From Rhodovibrionaceae bacterium (lineage in GTDB: Bacteria; Pseudomonadota; Alphaproteobacteria; Kiloniellales; DSM-21159): 39,283 bases of DNA. The position numbers and the translations under genes were made by a program. The stretch spans positions 1-39,283 of the forward strand of contig JANQIA010000462.1 in NCBI GenBank assembly GCA_028282405.1, written 5' to 3'. Of the stretch, positions 7,937-15,740 are shown piece by piece. Below the pieces are notes generated by a model, which was not told the DNA's origin, searched no databases, and saw only the letters and a list, made by a program, of their open reading frames with translations. The first letter of the stretch is position 1. The number at the start of each line of letters is the position of its first letter.

Positions 7937-8028
7937 CGGGTCTCGATCGGGGCGATGCAAAAGCGCCGCGGACGCAAAAAAGAGGGGACGGCAGAGCACA
8001 TCATGCAGAGGGTGGCGAGAGAGCTTCG

Positions 8029-8340
8029 ATGACTGGCCGCTTCGTTCGCCTGGGCGAGTTGGACCGCGCGCCCTTGGCCTTCTCCATCGACGGCGAGCCG
8101 GCAAGCGGCCTGGAAGGCGATACGCTTCTGGTGGCCGTGCTGAACCAGACCGACCGTTTGCGGGTCTCTGAGTTCGGCGACGGCGCGCGCTCGGGCTTCT
8201 GCCTGATGGGCGCCTGCCAGGACTGCTGGCTTTGGAGCGAAAGCGGCGAACGCCTGCGTGCCTGCACCACATCGCTCGAGGACGGCATGCGCATTCTGAC
8301 CCAAGCACCCGGACGGGAATGGCTGAAGATCGCATCATAG
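8029..8340 (+). CDS. [2Fe-2S] subunit of an HcnABC/opine-oxidase-type dehydrogenase
   Basis: A small protein of 103 residues, the plant-type [2Fe-2S] subunit (HcnA/SoxX-like) of flavin amine or imino-acid dehydrogenases. Four cysteines, Cys58, Cys63, Cys66 and Cys79, form the C-x4-C-x2-C...C cluster motif. It would pass electrons from the catalytic FAD subunit toward the electron acceptor. GAGAG precedes ATG 8029. The next gene overlaps its end by 22 bp, so the two are translationally coupled. Relatives of the three-gene set include hydrogen cyanide synthase, octopine/nopaline oxidase and D-hydroxyproline dehydrogenase; sequence alone does not tell which substrate is used. Confidence 0.88.
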   Translation: MTGRFVRLGELDRAPLAFSIDGEPASGLEGDTLLVAVLNQTDRLRVSEFGDGARSGFCLMGACQDCWLWSESGERLRACTTSLEDGMRILTQAPGREWLKIAS

Positions 8341-9695
8341 TCGTCGGCGCCGGACCGGCCGGCGTGCGCGCAACGGAGGCGTTGGTGCAGGCCGGGCTGC
8401 GGCCCAGCGTCATCGACGAAGGGCAGCGCGACGGCGGCCAGATCTACCGCCGCCAGCCCGAGGGCTTTCTCCGCGCCAAATCGGAACTCTACGGGACCGA
8501 AGCAGACCGGGCGGCAAAGCTGCACGAGACCTTCGCCCATCTGAAACCGAAGATCGACTACCGGCCGGAGACCTTGGCCTGGAACATCTCGGAGGGGTCG
8601 CTGCATGTCGTTCGAGGCGCGCAGTCCGAAGCGCTGGCCTACGACGCCCTGATTGTCGCGGCCGGTGCCACCGATCGAATCATGCCGGTGCGCGGCTGGA
8701 ACCGCGCCGGAGTCTACAGCCTCGGCGGGTCACAGATCGCCTTGAAGGCGCAGGCCTGCGCCATTGGCCGGCAGGTTGTATTCCTGGGGTCGGGGCCGCT
8801 GCTCTATCTGGTGGCCTCGCAGTACGTGAAGGCCGGCGCCTCGGTCGCGGCGGTCCTCGACACCGCGCCGCGCCAGCTTCGCGTGAAGGCCCTGCCCAAG
8901 CTGCTGGCGCGGCCGGACGTCCTCCTCAAGGGGATCGCCCTGGACCGTCATCTGCGGCGGAGCGGCATCGACGTCCTGACCGGCGTTCATCCAGTGGCGA
9001 TTGAAGGCAGCGACGAGCGGGGCGTCGAAGCCGTCTCCGTCCGTTTGCCCGGAGGCGAGGTCAGGACGATCGCCTGCGATGCCGTCGGGCTGGGCCATCA
9101 TCTGCGCCCGGAAACGCAATTGGCGGACCTGGCGCGCTGCGCCTTCCGTTTCGATGCGCAGACCAGGCAGTGGCAGCCCGAGGTCGATGCCGAAGGGCGC
9201 AGCTCGGTGAAGGGAATCTACCTCGCCGGCGACAGCAGCCGCACTTTGGGGGCGGACGGCGCCGAGGCGGCGGGGCGCCTGGCCGCGCTTGCCGCTCTCA
9301 AGGACAGGGGACATGCGGTCTCGGCGAACGAGATGGCGCGGCTGACGAAGACGATTGCGCGTATCGACCGCTTCCGCCAGGGCATCAGCGAGGCCTTCCC
9401 CTGGCCGCACCAGGCGGCGGCGGAGCTCTCCGACGACACCGTGGTCTGTCGTTGCGAGTGCATCACCGCCGGTGAGCTGCGCGCTGTCGCCAGTGAGAAG
9501 GGCGCCACGGAGCTCAATCGCGCCAAGGCTTTCAGCCGGGTCGGTATGGGGCGTTGCCAGGGCCGCTATTGCGGCCATGCGGCGGCTGAAGTGGTGGCCG
9601 CGGCCGCGGGGCTGCCTTTGGAGCAGGTCGGTCGCCTGCGCGGTCAGGCCCCGGTCAAGCCGCTGCCCGTCGCCGCGGGAGTGGCATTGCCATGA
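8319..9695 (+). CDS. FAD/NAD(P)-binding subunit with BFD-type [2Fe-2S] domain (HcnB-like)
   Basis: A protein of 459 residues. An N-terminal dinucleotide-binding motif GAGPAG is at residues 10-15, a second Rossmann motif VVFLGSGPLLYL lies in the middle, and YLAGD closes the FAD domain. The C-terminal BFD-like iron-sulfur domain shows CRCEC (Cys377, Cys379, Cys381) and CQGRYCG (Cys413, Cys418). This is the HcnB/OoxA/NoxA-type subunit that links flavin to iron-sulfur relay in the heterotrimer with the genes on both sides. ATG 8319 overlaps the end of the [2Fe-2S] subunit gene, and its own stop overlaps the start of the HcnC-like gene (ATGA), indicating one operon with fixed subunit ratio. Confidence 0.88.
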   Translation: MAEDRIIVVGAGPAGVRATEALVQAGLRPSVIDEGQRDGGQIYRRQPEGFLRAKSELYGTEADRAAKLHETFAHLKPKIDYRPETLAWNISEGSLHVVRGAQSEALAYDALIVAAGATDRIMPVRGWNRAGVYSLGGSQIALKAQACAIGRQVVFLGSGPLLYLVASQYVKAGASVAAVLDTAPRQLRVKALPKLLARPDVLLKGIALDRHLRRSGIDVLTGVHPVAIEGSDERGVEAVSVRLPGGEVRTIACDAVGLGHHLRPETQLADLARCAFRFDAQTRQWQPEVDAEGRSSVKGIYLAGDSSRTLGADGAEAAGRLAALAALKDRGHAVSANEMARLTKTIARIDRFRQGISEAFPWPHQAAAELSDDTVVCRCECITAGELRAVASEKGATELNRAKAFSRVGMGRCQGRYCGHAAAEVVAAAAGLPLEQVGRLRGQAPVKPLPVAAGVALP

Positions 9696-10879
9696 CGCGC
9701 CAGCAGGCAGACGTGATCATCATCGGCGGCGGCTTCATGGGCGCATCGGCCGCGTTCTTTCTGCGGCAGCGTGGCCGTTCGGTGATCCTGATCGAACGCG
9801 ACCTGATCGGGCAGCAGGCCAGCGGCGTGAACTTTGGCAACGTGCGCCGCCAAGGCCGCTTCCTGCCGCAGCTGCCGCTGGCCAACCGCTCGCGGGAGAT
9901 CTGGGGACGCCTCGATGAACTGATCGGGGAGGATGCCGAGTTCATTCCCACCGGTTATCTCAGGCTTTGCTATTGCAATGAACAGCTCGGCCGGCTCGAG
10001 CAGTATGCCGCCGACGCCAAAGCCTACGATCTCGACCTCGAAATCCTGGGCCGCAACGCCCTTAAGGCGCGTTTCCCCTTCGTCGGCCCCGAGCCCATTG
10101 CGGCGATCTACTCGCCTAGGGATGGCCACGCCAATCCGCGCCTCGCGGCCCCTGCCTTCGGCCGTGCGGCAGCTCGCGCAGGCGCCCAGGTCTTCGAGCA
10201 GACGGAGGTCCTGTCGATCACGAAAGCCGGCGAGGACTTCGAGGTTGGCTGCGGCGATGGCCGCGTGTTTCGCAGCCCGGCGGTGCTGGTGACCGCCGGA
10301 GCCTGGGGCAGCACTCTGTCCGAGCAGTTCGGCGAGCCCGTCCCCATCGTCGCGCGCGGACCACAGATGGCGGTCACCGAACCGATGCCCTACGCCATCG
10401 AACCGGTCGTCGGCCTCGCGACCGCCAAGGAGAAAGAGGTCATCTACCTGCGCCAGGTCACGCGCGGCAACATCGTCTTCGGCGGCGGACCGCGCGGCCC
10501 GGCCCATGCCGACATTCGGCGCGCCTATGTCCTGCCGCAAAACACGCTGGGGCAGCTTGTGCAGCTCCAGCGCCTCATCCCTGCCTTGGGTTCACTCAGC
10601 ATTATCCGGACCTGGAGCGGCATCGAGGGCTATTTGCCCGACGACTTGCCGATCATGGGGCCGAGCGCGCGGGAGCCCGGCCTCTACTACGCCTTCGGCT
10701 TCTGCGGCCACGGCTTCCAGCTCGGCCCGGGGGTCGGCGACGTCATGGCCGAGCTGATCGACCGCGACGAAACGACGACACCTATCGAGCCCTTTTCGAT
10801 CGCGCGCTTCGCGTCCGAGGACGCCGCGCCCGCGCATGCCAAAAGTTCTGTCCAAGCAATGGAGACGTCACCACGATGA
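9692..10879 (+). CDS. FAD-dependent amino-acid oxidoreductase (DAO family, HcnC-like)
   Basis: A protein of 395 residues of the glycine oxidase/D-amino-acid oxidase (DAO) family and the catalytic subunit of the three-part dehydrogenase. The Rossmann motif IIIGGGFMG is at residues 9-17. A conserved FGNVRRQGR block follows, which aligns with the family SGxNxGxxR region. Near the C-terminus YAFGFCGHGFQLGPGVG is the typical DAO FAD-binding end motif. It probably oxidises the C-N bond of a secondary amine or D-amino acid to an imine, which hydrolyses to an oxo-acid or aldehyde plus amine. It overlaps the HcnB-like gene by 4 bp and the M19 gene by 4 bp. Confidence 0.87.
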   Translation: MTRQQADVIIIGGGFMGASAAFFLRQRGRSVILIERDLIGQQASGVNFGNVRRQGRFLPQLPLANRSREIWGRLDELIGEDAEFIPTGYLRLCYCNEQLGRLEQYAADAKAYDLDLEILGRNALKARFPFVGPEPIAAIYSPRDGHANPRLAAPAFGRAAARAGAQVFEQTEVLSITKAGEDFEVGCGDGRVFRSPAVLVTAGAWGSTLSEQFGEPVPIVARGPQMAVTEPMPYAIEPVVGLATAKEKEVIYLRQVTRGNIVFGGGPRGPAHADIRRAYVLPQNTLGQLVQLQRLIPALGSLSIIRTWSGIEGYLPDDLPIMGPSAREPGLYYAFGFCGHGFQLGPGVGDVMAELIDRDETTTPIEPFSIARFASEDAAPAHAKSSVQAMETSPR

Positions 10880-11925
10880 CCGCCATAACCGCCGCCACTG
10901 TCGGCAAAGACGCCGAGCTGAGCGCCGACGAGGAAACCCGCCGCTTCCACGATGAGACCTTTGTCTTCGACGGCTTGGCCATCGCCTACGTGCTCGAGGA
11001 CAAATACACCGAGCGCTGTCTCGCCGGTGGCGTCAACGCGGCCAACGTCACCTTCGCATTGGAGGAGTCCTGGGACGAAACGCTGCGCCGGGTCGAGAGC
11101 TACATGACGGCGATTGAGAAAAGCCCGGACCTGACGTTCTGCCTCACCGCCGACGATCTCCTGGCGGCCCAGAAGCGGGGCAAGCTCGGCATCGTCTTCG
11201 GCACGCAGGGTGCGTCGATGCTGGAGGACAAGCTCTGGCGGCTGGAGCTCCTGGTGAGAATGGGCCTGCGGATCCTGGGACTCGCCTACACCACGGCCAA
11301 TGCCTTCGGCGACGGCTGCGGCGAGAAGCGCGATGCTGGCCTCTCCTATCTCGGCGAAGAACTGGTCGAGATGGCCAACGAGCTGCCGATCATGATCGAC
11401 CTTTCGCACTGCGGCCACCGCACGCGCGCCGAGACCACGGCCTTGGCCCGGGCGCCCGTCTGCACCCATTCCAACGCCGACGGCCTCAGGGCCAACGGGC
11501 GCAATACGACGGACGATACCGTCGAGGGGATGGCGGCAAAGGGCGGCATGATCGGCGTTTGCGGCCTGCCGCAATCGCTGGCCGACGACACGCCGACCTT
11601 GGACGACCTGCTCGATCACGTCGACCACCTGACCAAGCTGGCCGGCGTCGAGAGCGTCGGTATCGGGCTCGACTACGTCGAGAAGTACGGGGAGCAGGAG
11701 AACGTCGTAGCGCCGCCCAGCGTCGTGACCTGGCGCACCCGGCGCCCGGACATCTTCGGTCCGGTCTCAGCCTTCGGGCGCCAGTCCTATCCGATCGGGA
11801 TTGAGACCGTGGCGAAGCTCCCGAACCTGACGCAAGGGCTGCTGGACCGCGGTTACGACCGAGATGCGGTGACGGCGATCATGGGCGGCAACTGGCTGCG
11901 TACGTTCCGTCGATTCTGCGGTTGA
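10876..11925 (+). CDS. M19 (renal dipeptidase) family protein, atypical metal site
   Basis: A protein of 349 residues in peptidase family M19. Conserved parts are IDLSHCGHRT (the His198-type ligand of renal dipeptidase), CTHSNADGLRANGRNTTDD (His219-type ligand plus RN-DD) and VGIGLDYVE (Asp288-type residue). The N-terminal HxD metal pair of DGHNDLP is absent: here the strand reads FDGLAIA. The bridging Glu of the family GIEGG motif is replaced by Gln in FGTQGAS. A normal binuclear zinc site is therefore unlikely, and a mononuclear or different hydrolase is more plausible. It is translationally coupled to the DAO subunit (4-bp overlap) and followed by a peptide importer, so it probably acts on the imported compound inside the cell; I see no signal peptide. 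Confidence 0.83.
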   Translation: MTAITAATVGKDAELSADEETRRFHDETFVFDGLAIAYVLEDKYTERCLAGGVNAANVTFALEESWDETLRRVESYMTAIEKSPDLTFCLTADDLLAAQKRGKLGIVFGTQGASMLEDKLWRLELLVRMGLRILGLAYTTANAFGDGCGEKRDAGLSYLGEELVEMANELPIMIDLSHCGHRTRAETTALARAPVCTHSNADGLRANGRNTTDDTVEGMAAKGGMIGVCGLPQSLADDTPTLDDLLDHVDHLTKLAGVESVGIGLDYVEKYGEQENVVAPPSVVTWRTRRPDIFGPVSAFGRQSYPIGIETVAKLPNLTQGLLDRGYDRDAVTAIMGGNWLRTFRRFCG

Positions 11926-12132
11926 TCGCTTGATCGCTTCGGGTGGCAACGGAACTCAGCAACCTAAAAACAACACCATAAGGAGGGAGAAAAAGGCACA
12001 GAGGCCATAGTTGATGGCGGCCACCGCCGCACGACGAACAAGGAATGGCCGCAGGTGCCGTCTGTATCAGGGAATAACGACAGACAGGCAGCCTCCGAGA
12101 AAGAGTGCTGCCACAGGGAAAGGAAGAGAAAA

Positions 12133-13755
12133 ATGGCACGCTTCAAAGATGATCTGGGACATCTCGTACGCCTTCAGGACCGCCTGATGATCGAAGACGC
12201 CTTGCGCCGCGGTGCGACTCGCCGCGACGTGCTCGGCATGCTGACGGCAGCCGGTGCCGGTATCGCTTTCGCTGGCAGCATGGTTGCCTCGGCCGAGAAG
12301 GCCCTGGCAGGAACCCCCAAGCGCGGCGGCCAGATCCGCTTTGCCTGGGCGCAGCACGGTCCCTCGGACACCCTCGATCCGATCCTCGCTACCAACACCA
12401 TCGACTACGGGCGCAGCCGGCTGACCTACAACAACCTCTGCCGCATCGGCGAGGACCTGACCGCGGGTCCGGAGCTTGCCGAGTCGTTCGAAGCCAACGT
12501 CGATGCCACGGAATGGACCTTCAAGCTTCGCAAGGGGGTTGAGTGGCACGACGGCTCGCCGCTGACGGCGGACGATGTGATTTACTCAATGAACCGGCAT
12601 CTGGGCGAAGACTCCACGTCGAAAGCCAAGGTTCTGGTCAGCGACATCCGGGAGTGGGTGAAGGACGACAATCATACGGTGCGCGCGGTATTGGACGCAC
12701 CCAACGCCGAGCTGCCTGTCGCGCTTGGCACCTTCCATTTCAGGATCATCAAGGACGGGACCACCGACTTCCAGATGCCGCTCGGCACCGGGCCCTACAA
12801 GGTGACGGAGTTCAAGCCCGGCGTGCGCTCTGTCCATACGCGCAACGACAACTACTGGAACGACGGCGGGCCTTACATCGAGCAGGTCGAGGTCTTCGGC
12901 ATCACCGACAACGTGGCCCGGGTCAACGCGCTCATTTCCGGCGACATCCATATGATGGGAAGCCTGAATCCGCAGGCCATTCCGCAGGTCGAGGCAACCG
13001 AGGGTATCGAGGTCTTTGCCGTTCCCTCGGGCGCCTGCAACACCATGGTTGCCAGGCTCGATATGGCGCCCGGCAACAACCCAGACTTCGTCATGGCCTT
13101 GAAGCACCTGCAGCGCCGGGATCGCGTGCTGAACGTGATTCAAAAAGGCTATGGCGACCTTGGCAACGATCAGCCGGTTGGCCCGGCCTATGGCGTCGAT
13201 TGGTGCAAGGAGCAGGGCGTCCGGGCCTACGATCCGGACAAGGCGAAATTCCTGCTCAACAAATCGGGCATCACGGAAGCGACGATCGATGTTGCCGATG
13301 TGGCGGCCGGTCTAATGGACCGCAGCCTGATGATGCAGCGCGAGCTGGCCAAGCTCGGCGTCAACCTGCGGATCAATCGCGTGCCCACCGACGGTTACTG
13401 GAGCACGACCTGGCTCAAGGCACCCATGCATGTCGGTTCCTGGAACATGCGCCCGACCGCCAATATGATGATGACGATCGGCTTCAAGTCGGACGCGCCG
13501 TGGAACGAGTCGCGTTGGAAGAACGAGCGATTCGATCAGCTTCTCGCGATGGCGCGCGCCGAGTTGGACCCGGCCAAGCGCTATGAAATGAACTGCGAGA
13601 TGCAGCGGCTCTGCTCGGACAACAGCGGCGCCCTGATCGCGACTCACGGTGCCTACATCGACGCCAAGGTGACGAACCTGAAGGGCTTCCCGCGGGTCCC
13701 GCTCGCGCCCTTCGGCGGCATGGAGTGGCCGGAGTACATCTGGCTCGACGCCTAG
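12133..13755 (+). CDS. ABC importer solute-binding protein, peptide type (SBP family 5, DppA/OppA-like)
   Basis: A protein of 540 residues, a periplasmic receptor of a dipeptide/opine-type ABC importer. It has a twin-arginine signal: TRRDVLGML at residues 29-37 followed by a hydrophobic stretch to about residue 53 and a likely ALA cleavage site near 57-59. Mature-domain landmarks are GGQIRFAW, the family motif WTFKLRKGVEWHDGSPLTAD, and GTGPYKVTEF. Export by Tat, implying folding before export, is seen in several relatives. ATG 12133 is preceded by AGGAAGAG; an upstream in-frame ATG would spoil the signal peptide. The 207-bp gap after the M19 gene contains a strong AAGGAGGGAG at about 11,980 without a matching gene, but no palindrome of the LysR set. 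Confidence 0.92.
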   Translation: MARFKDDLGHLVRLQDRLMIEDALRRGATRRDVLGMLTAAGAGIAFAGSMVASAEKALAGTPKRGGQIRFAWAQHGPSDTLDPILATNTIDYGRSRLTYNNLCRIGEDLTAGPELAESFEANVDATEWTFKLRKGVEWHDGSPLTADDVIYSMNRHLGEDSTSKAKVLVSDIREWVKDDNHTVRAVLDAPNAELPVALGTFHFRIIKDGTTDFQMPLGTGPYKVTEFKPGVRSVHTRNDNYWNDGGPYIEQVEVFGITDNVARVNALISGDIHMMGSLNPQAIPQVEATEGIEVFAVPSGACNTMVARLDMAPGNNPDFVMALKHLQRRDRVLNVIQKGYGDLGNDQPVGPAYGVDWCKEQGVRAYDPDKAKFLLNKSGITEATIDVADVAAGLMDRSLMMQRELAKLGVNLRINRVPTDGYWSTTWLKAPMHVGSWNMRPTANMMMTIGFKSDAPWNESRWKNERFDQLLAMARAELDPAKRYEMNCEMQRLCSDNSGALIATHGAYIDAKVTNLKGFPRVPLAPFGGMEWPEYIWLDA

Positions 13756-13773
13756 TCAGCCCGAGCCGAGAGG

Positions 13774-13810
13774 TCAGCCTGGGCTTTCCGCTTTGGAGAG
13801 CCCAAGCTGA
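13774..13810 (+). other. Intercistronic stem-loop between binding-protein and permease genes
   Basis: A long hairpin: TCAGC (13774-13778) pairs with GCTGA (13806-13810), and TGGGCTTTCC (13780-13789) pairs with GGAGAGCCCA (13795-13804) with one G-T pair and a 5-nt loop. There are single unpaired bases between the arms and no T-run after it, so it is not a standard intrinsic terminator. Such structures after binding-protein genes commonly protect the upstream mRNA and raise its level over the permease part. Confidence 0.6.
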
Positions 13811-13848
13811 TCCGAGGCGACAAAGTTGGCTGCGGAGCGCAGACGATT

Positions 13849-14796
13849 ATGTGGCAACTGGCCTTTCGTCGTATCGCCATCGGCTTCCTGCTGGTCTGGG
13901 TGGTGTCGGTGCTGATCTTCGCCATCACCCAGATCCTGCCGGGGGATGCCGCCGAGATTCGGCTGGGCCAGGACGCCACACCCGAGAGCCTGGCGGCTTT
14001 GCGCCGCGAAATGGGCCTCGATAGGCCGGCCTACGTGCAATACCTGGTGTGGCTTGAGCGCCTGTTGAGCGGCAATCTCGGCGTCTCGGTCGCAGGCGGC
14101 GCAACGATCACCAGCCTGATCGAGCACCGCATCGGCAACACGTTGTTTATGGCGGGTATGGTCTCGGCGATCGCCATCCCCATTTCCGTGACCATTGGGC
14201 TGCTTGCCGCCATGTTCCCGGGCGGCCTGATCGACCGCATCGTCACCGCGGCCACCTTGGGGCTGGTCGCCGTACCCGACTTCCTGGTCGCCATCCTTCT
14301 CATCTTGATCCTCTCGGTGCAGCTCAACTGGCTGCCGGCCGTGTCCTACCTCAGCGGCACGGAGTCCTTTTGGCAGACCTTGCGTGCCATGGCGCTGCCG
14401 ATCGCCACCCTGGTCACGGTGGTGGCCGCACAGATGATCCGCATGACCCGCGCCGGCGTGCTCAATGTCATGAACTCGCCCTATATCGAGATGGCCATTC
14501 TCAAGGGCGTTCCCCGCCGCCGCATCATCCTGCGTCACGCCCTGCCCAACGCGATCGGACCCATAGTCAACATTATCGCTCTCAACCTGGCCTATCTGGT
14601 CAGCGGGGTGGTGGTGGTCGAAACCATCTTCGCCTACCCCGGCCTCGCCAAGCTGATGGTCGATGGCGTGCAGTCCCGCGACATGGCGGTGGTGCAGGCC
14701 TGTGGCATGATCTTCTGCACCACCTACATCGTGCTGATTCTCGTCGCCGACATTGCCGCGATCCTCTCCAACCCACGGCTGAGGCACCCGAAGTGA
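13849..14796 (+). CDS. Peptide-type ABC importer permease (DppB family)
   Basis: An integral membrane protein of 315 residues with about six transmembrane segments, beginning with FLLVWVVSVLIFAITQILPGD, the characteristic DppB N-terminus. The cytoplasmic EAA-type loop that contacts the ATPase lies around YIEMAILKGVPRRRIILRHALPN (residues about 210-232). It forms the channel with the DppC-like protein encoded next. It overlaps that gene by 4 bp (GTGA) and is separated from the binding-protein gene by a 93-bp gap that contains a strong stem-loop. Confidence 0.93.
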   Translation: MWQLAFRRIAIGFLLVWVVSVLIFAITQILPGDAAEIRLGQDATPESLAALRREMGLDRPAYVQYLVWLERLLSGNLGVSVAGGATITSLIEHRIGNTLFMAGMVSAIAIPISVTIGLLAAMFPGGLIDRIVTAATLGLVAVPDFLVAILLILILSVQLNWLPAVSYLSGTESFWQTLRAMALPIATLVTVVAAQMIRMTRAGVLNVMNSPYIEMAILKGVPRRRIILRHALPNAIGPIVNIIALNLAYLVSGVVVVETIFAYPGLAKLMVDGVQSRDMAVVQACGMIFCTTYIVLILVADIAAILSNPRLRHPK

Positions 14797-15740
14797 CGGG
14801 CGATGCGACCAAGACAGCCGTCGAACAGCCGCTCGACGACCCGGCTTTCGAAGAGCTCCCGGATGCGCCCCCGCGGCAGCGGCTGAAGCTCTCCTGGGCC
14901 GGCAAGATCTCGGTCTGCATCGTTGCCTTATGGGTCTTCATCGCCCTGGCCGGCTCTTTCATCGCCCCCTATCACGAAGCCGAGTTCATCGAGGAAGACG
15001 AGCAGGGCAACTATTACGTCGACCCCAGCTTCCTGCCACCGAGCGCGCAGACCTGGCTGGGCACCGACTACCTCGGACGGGATGTCTTCTCCCGCATCCT
15101 CTGGGGAGCCCGCACCACTTTGGGCATCGCCTTTGCCGCCACCATGCTGGCCTACATGACCGGCATCACGCTCGGCATCACCGCCGCCGTGGCCGGCGGC
15201 TGGACGGATATGCTGCTCAGCCGCCTCGACGACGCCCTTCTCGCCATACCGACAATCATGCTTGCCCTGATCATCATCGCGGCCTTCGGCTCGTCCATTC
15301 CGTTGCTGATCGCCTTGGCCGGGCTGGTCTATGCCGCGGGCATCTTCCGCATCGCACGGGCGCTGGGCCAAGACATCATGGTGCAGGACTTCGTCGAGGC
15401 CGCCCGTGCACGGGGCGAGGGGCTTTGGTGGATCATCACCCGAGAGATCCTGCCCAACGCGGCCATGCCGATCGCCACCGACTTCGGCCTCCGCCTGATC
15501 TTCATCATCCTCTTCATTTCCACGCTCAGCTTCCTCGGCCTCGGCGTGCAGCCTCCGGTCGCCGACTGGGGCAGCATGGTGCGGGAGAATCTGCAGGGGC
15601 TCGGTAACGGCTTCTCGGGCGGCGCCATCGCCTCTCTCGCACCGGCCGCCGCCATCGGCAGCCTGACCATCGCCATCAACCTGATTGTTGACGACGTCTC
15701 GGCCCATGCCGGTGGCAGCCTGGCCAAGAAGATGATCTGA
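14793..15740 (+). CDS. Peptide-type ABC importer permease (DppC family)
   Basis: A protein of 315 residues, the second channel subunit. About 35 cytoplasmic residues, rich in acidic residues and proline, precede the first membrane segment (VCIVALWVFIALAGSFIAPY). The WLGTDYLGRDVFSR motif is diagnostic of DppC-type permeases. The EAA loop is near DFVEAARARGEGLWWIITREILPN. It starts with GTG overlapping the stop of the dppB-like gene and ends in an ATGA overlap with the ATPase gene, so both neighbours are translationally coupled. The GTG start is supported by the overlap and by the lack of any other start before the conserved part. Confidence 0.92.
   Translation: MTGDATKTAVEQPLDDPAFEELPDAPPRQRLKLSWAGKISVCIVALWVFIALAGSFIAPYHEAEFIEEDEQGNYYVDPSFLPPSAQTWLGTDYLGRDVFSRILWGARTTLGIAFAATMLAYMTGITLGITAAVAGGWTDMLLSRLDDALLAIPTIMLALIIIAAFGSSIPLLIALAGLVYAAGIFRIARALGQDIMVQDFVEAARARGEGLWWIITREILPNAAMPIATDFGLRLIFIILFISTLSFLGLGVQPPVADWGSMVRENLQGLGNGFSGGAIASLAPAAAIGSLTIAINLIVDDVSAHAGGSLAKKMI

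Noticed and set aside
8029-10879. Assignment as hydrogen cyanide synthase or D-hydroxyproline dehydrogenase
   Set aside because: The three-subunit architecture is shared by several enzymes. No hydroxyproline epimerase or deaminase genes are nearby, so no specific name is justified.
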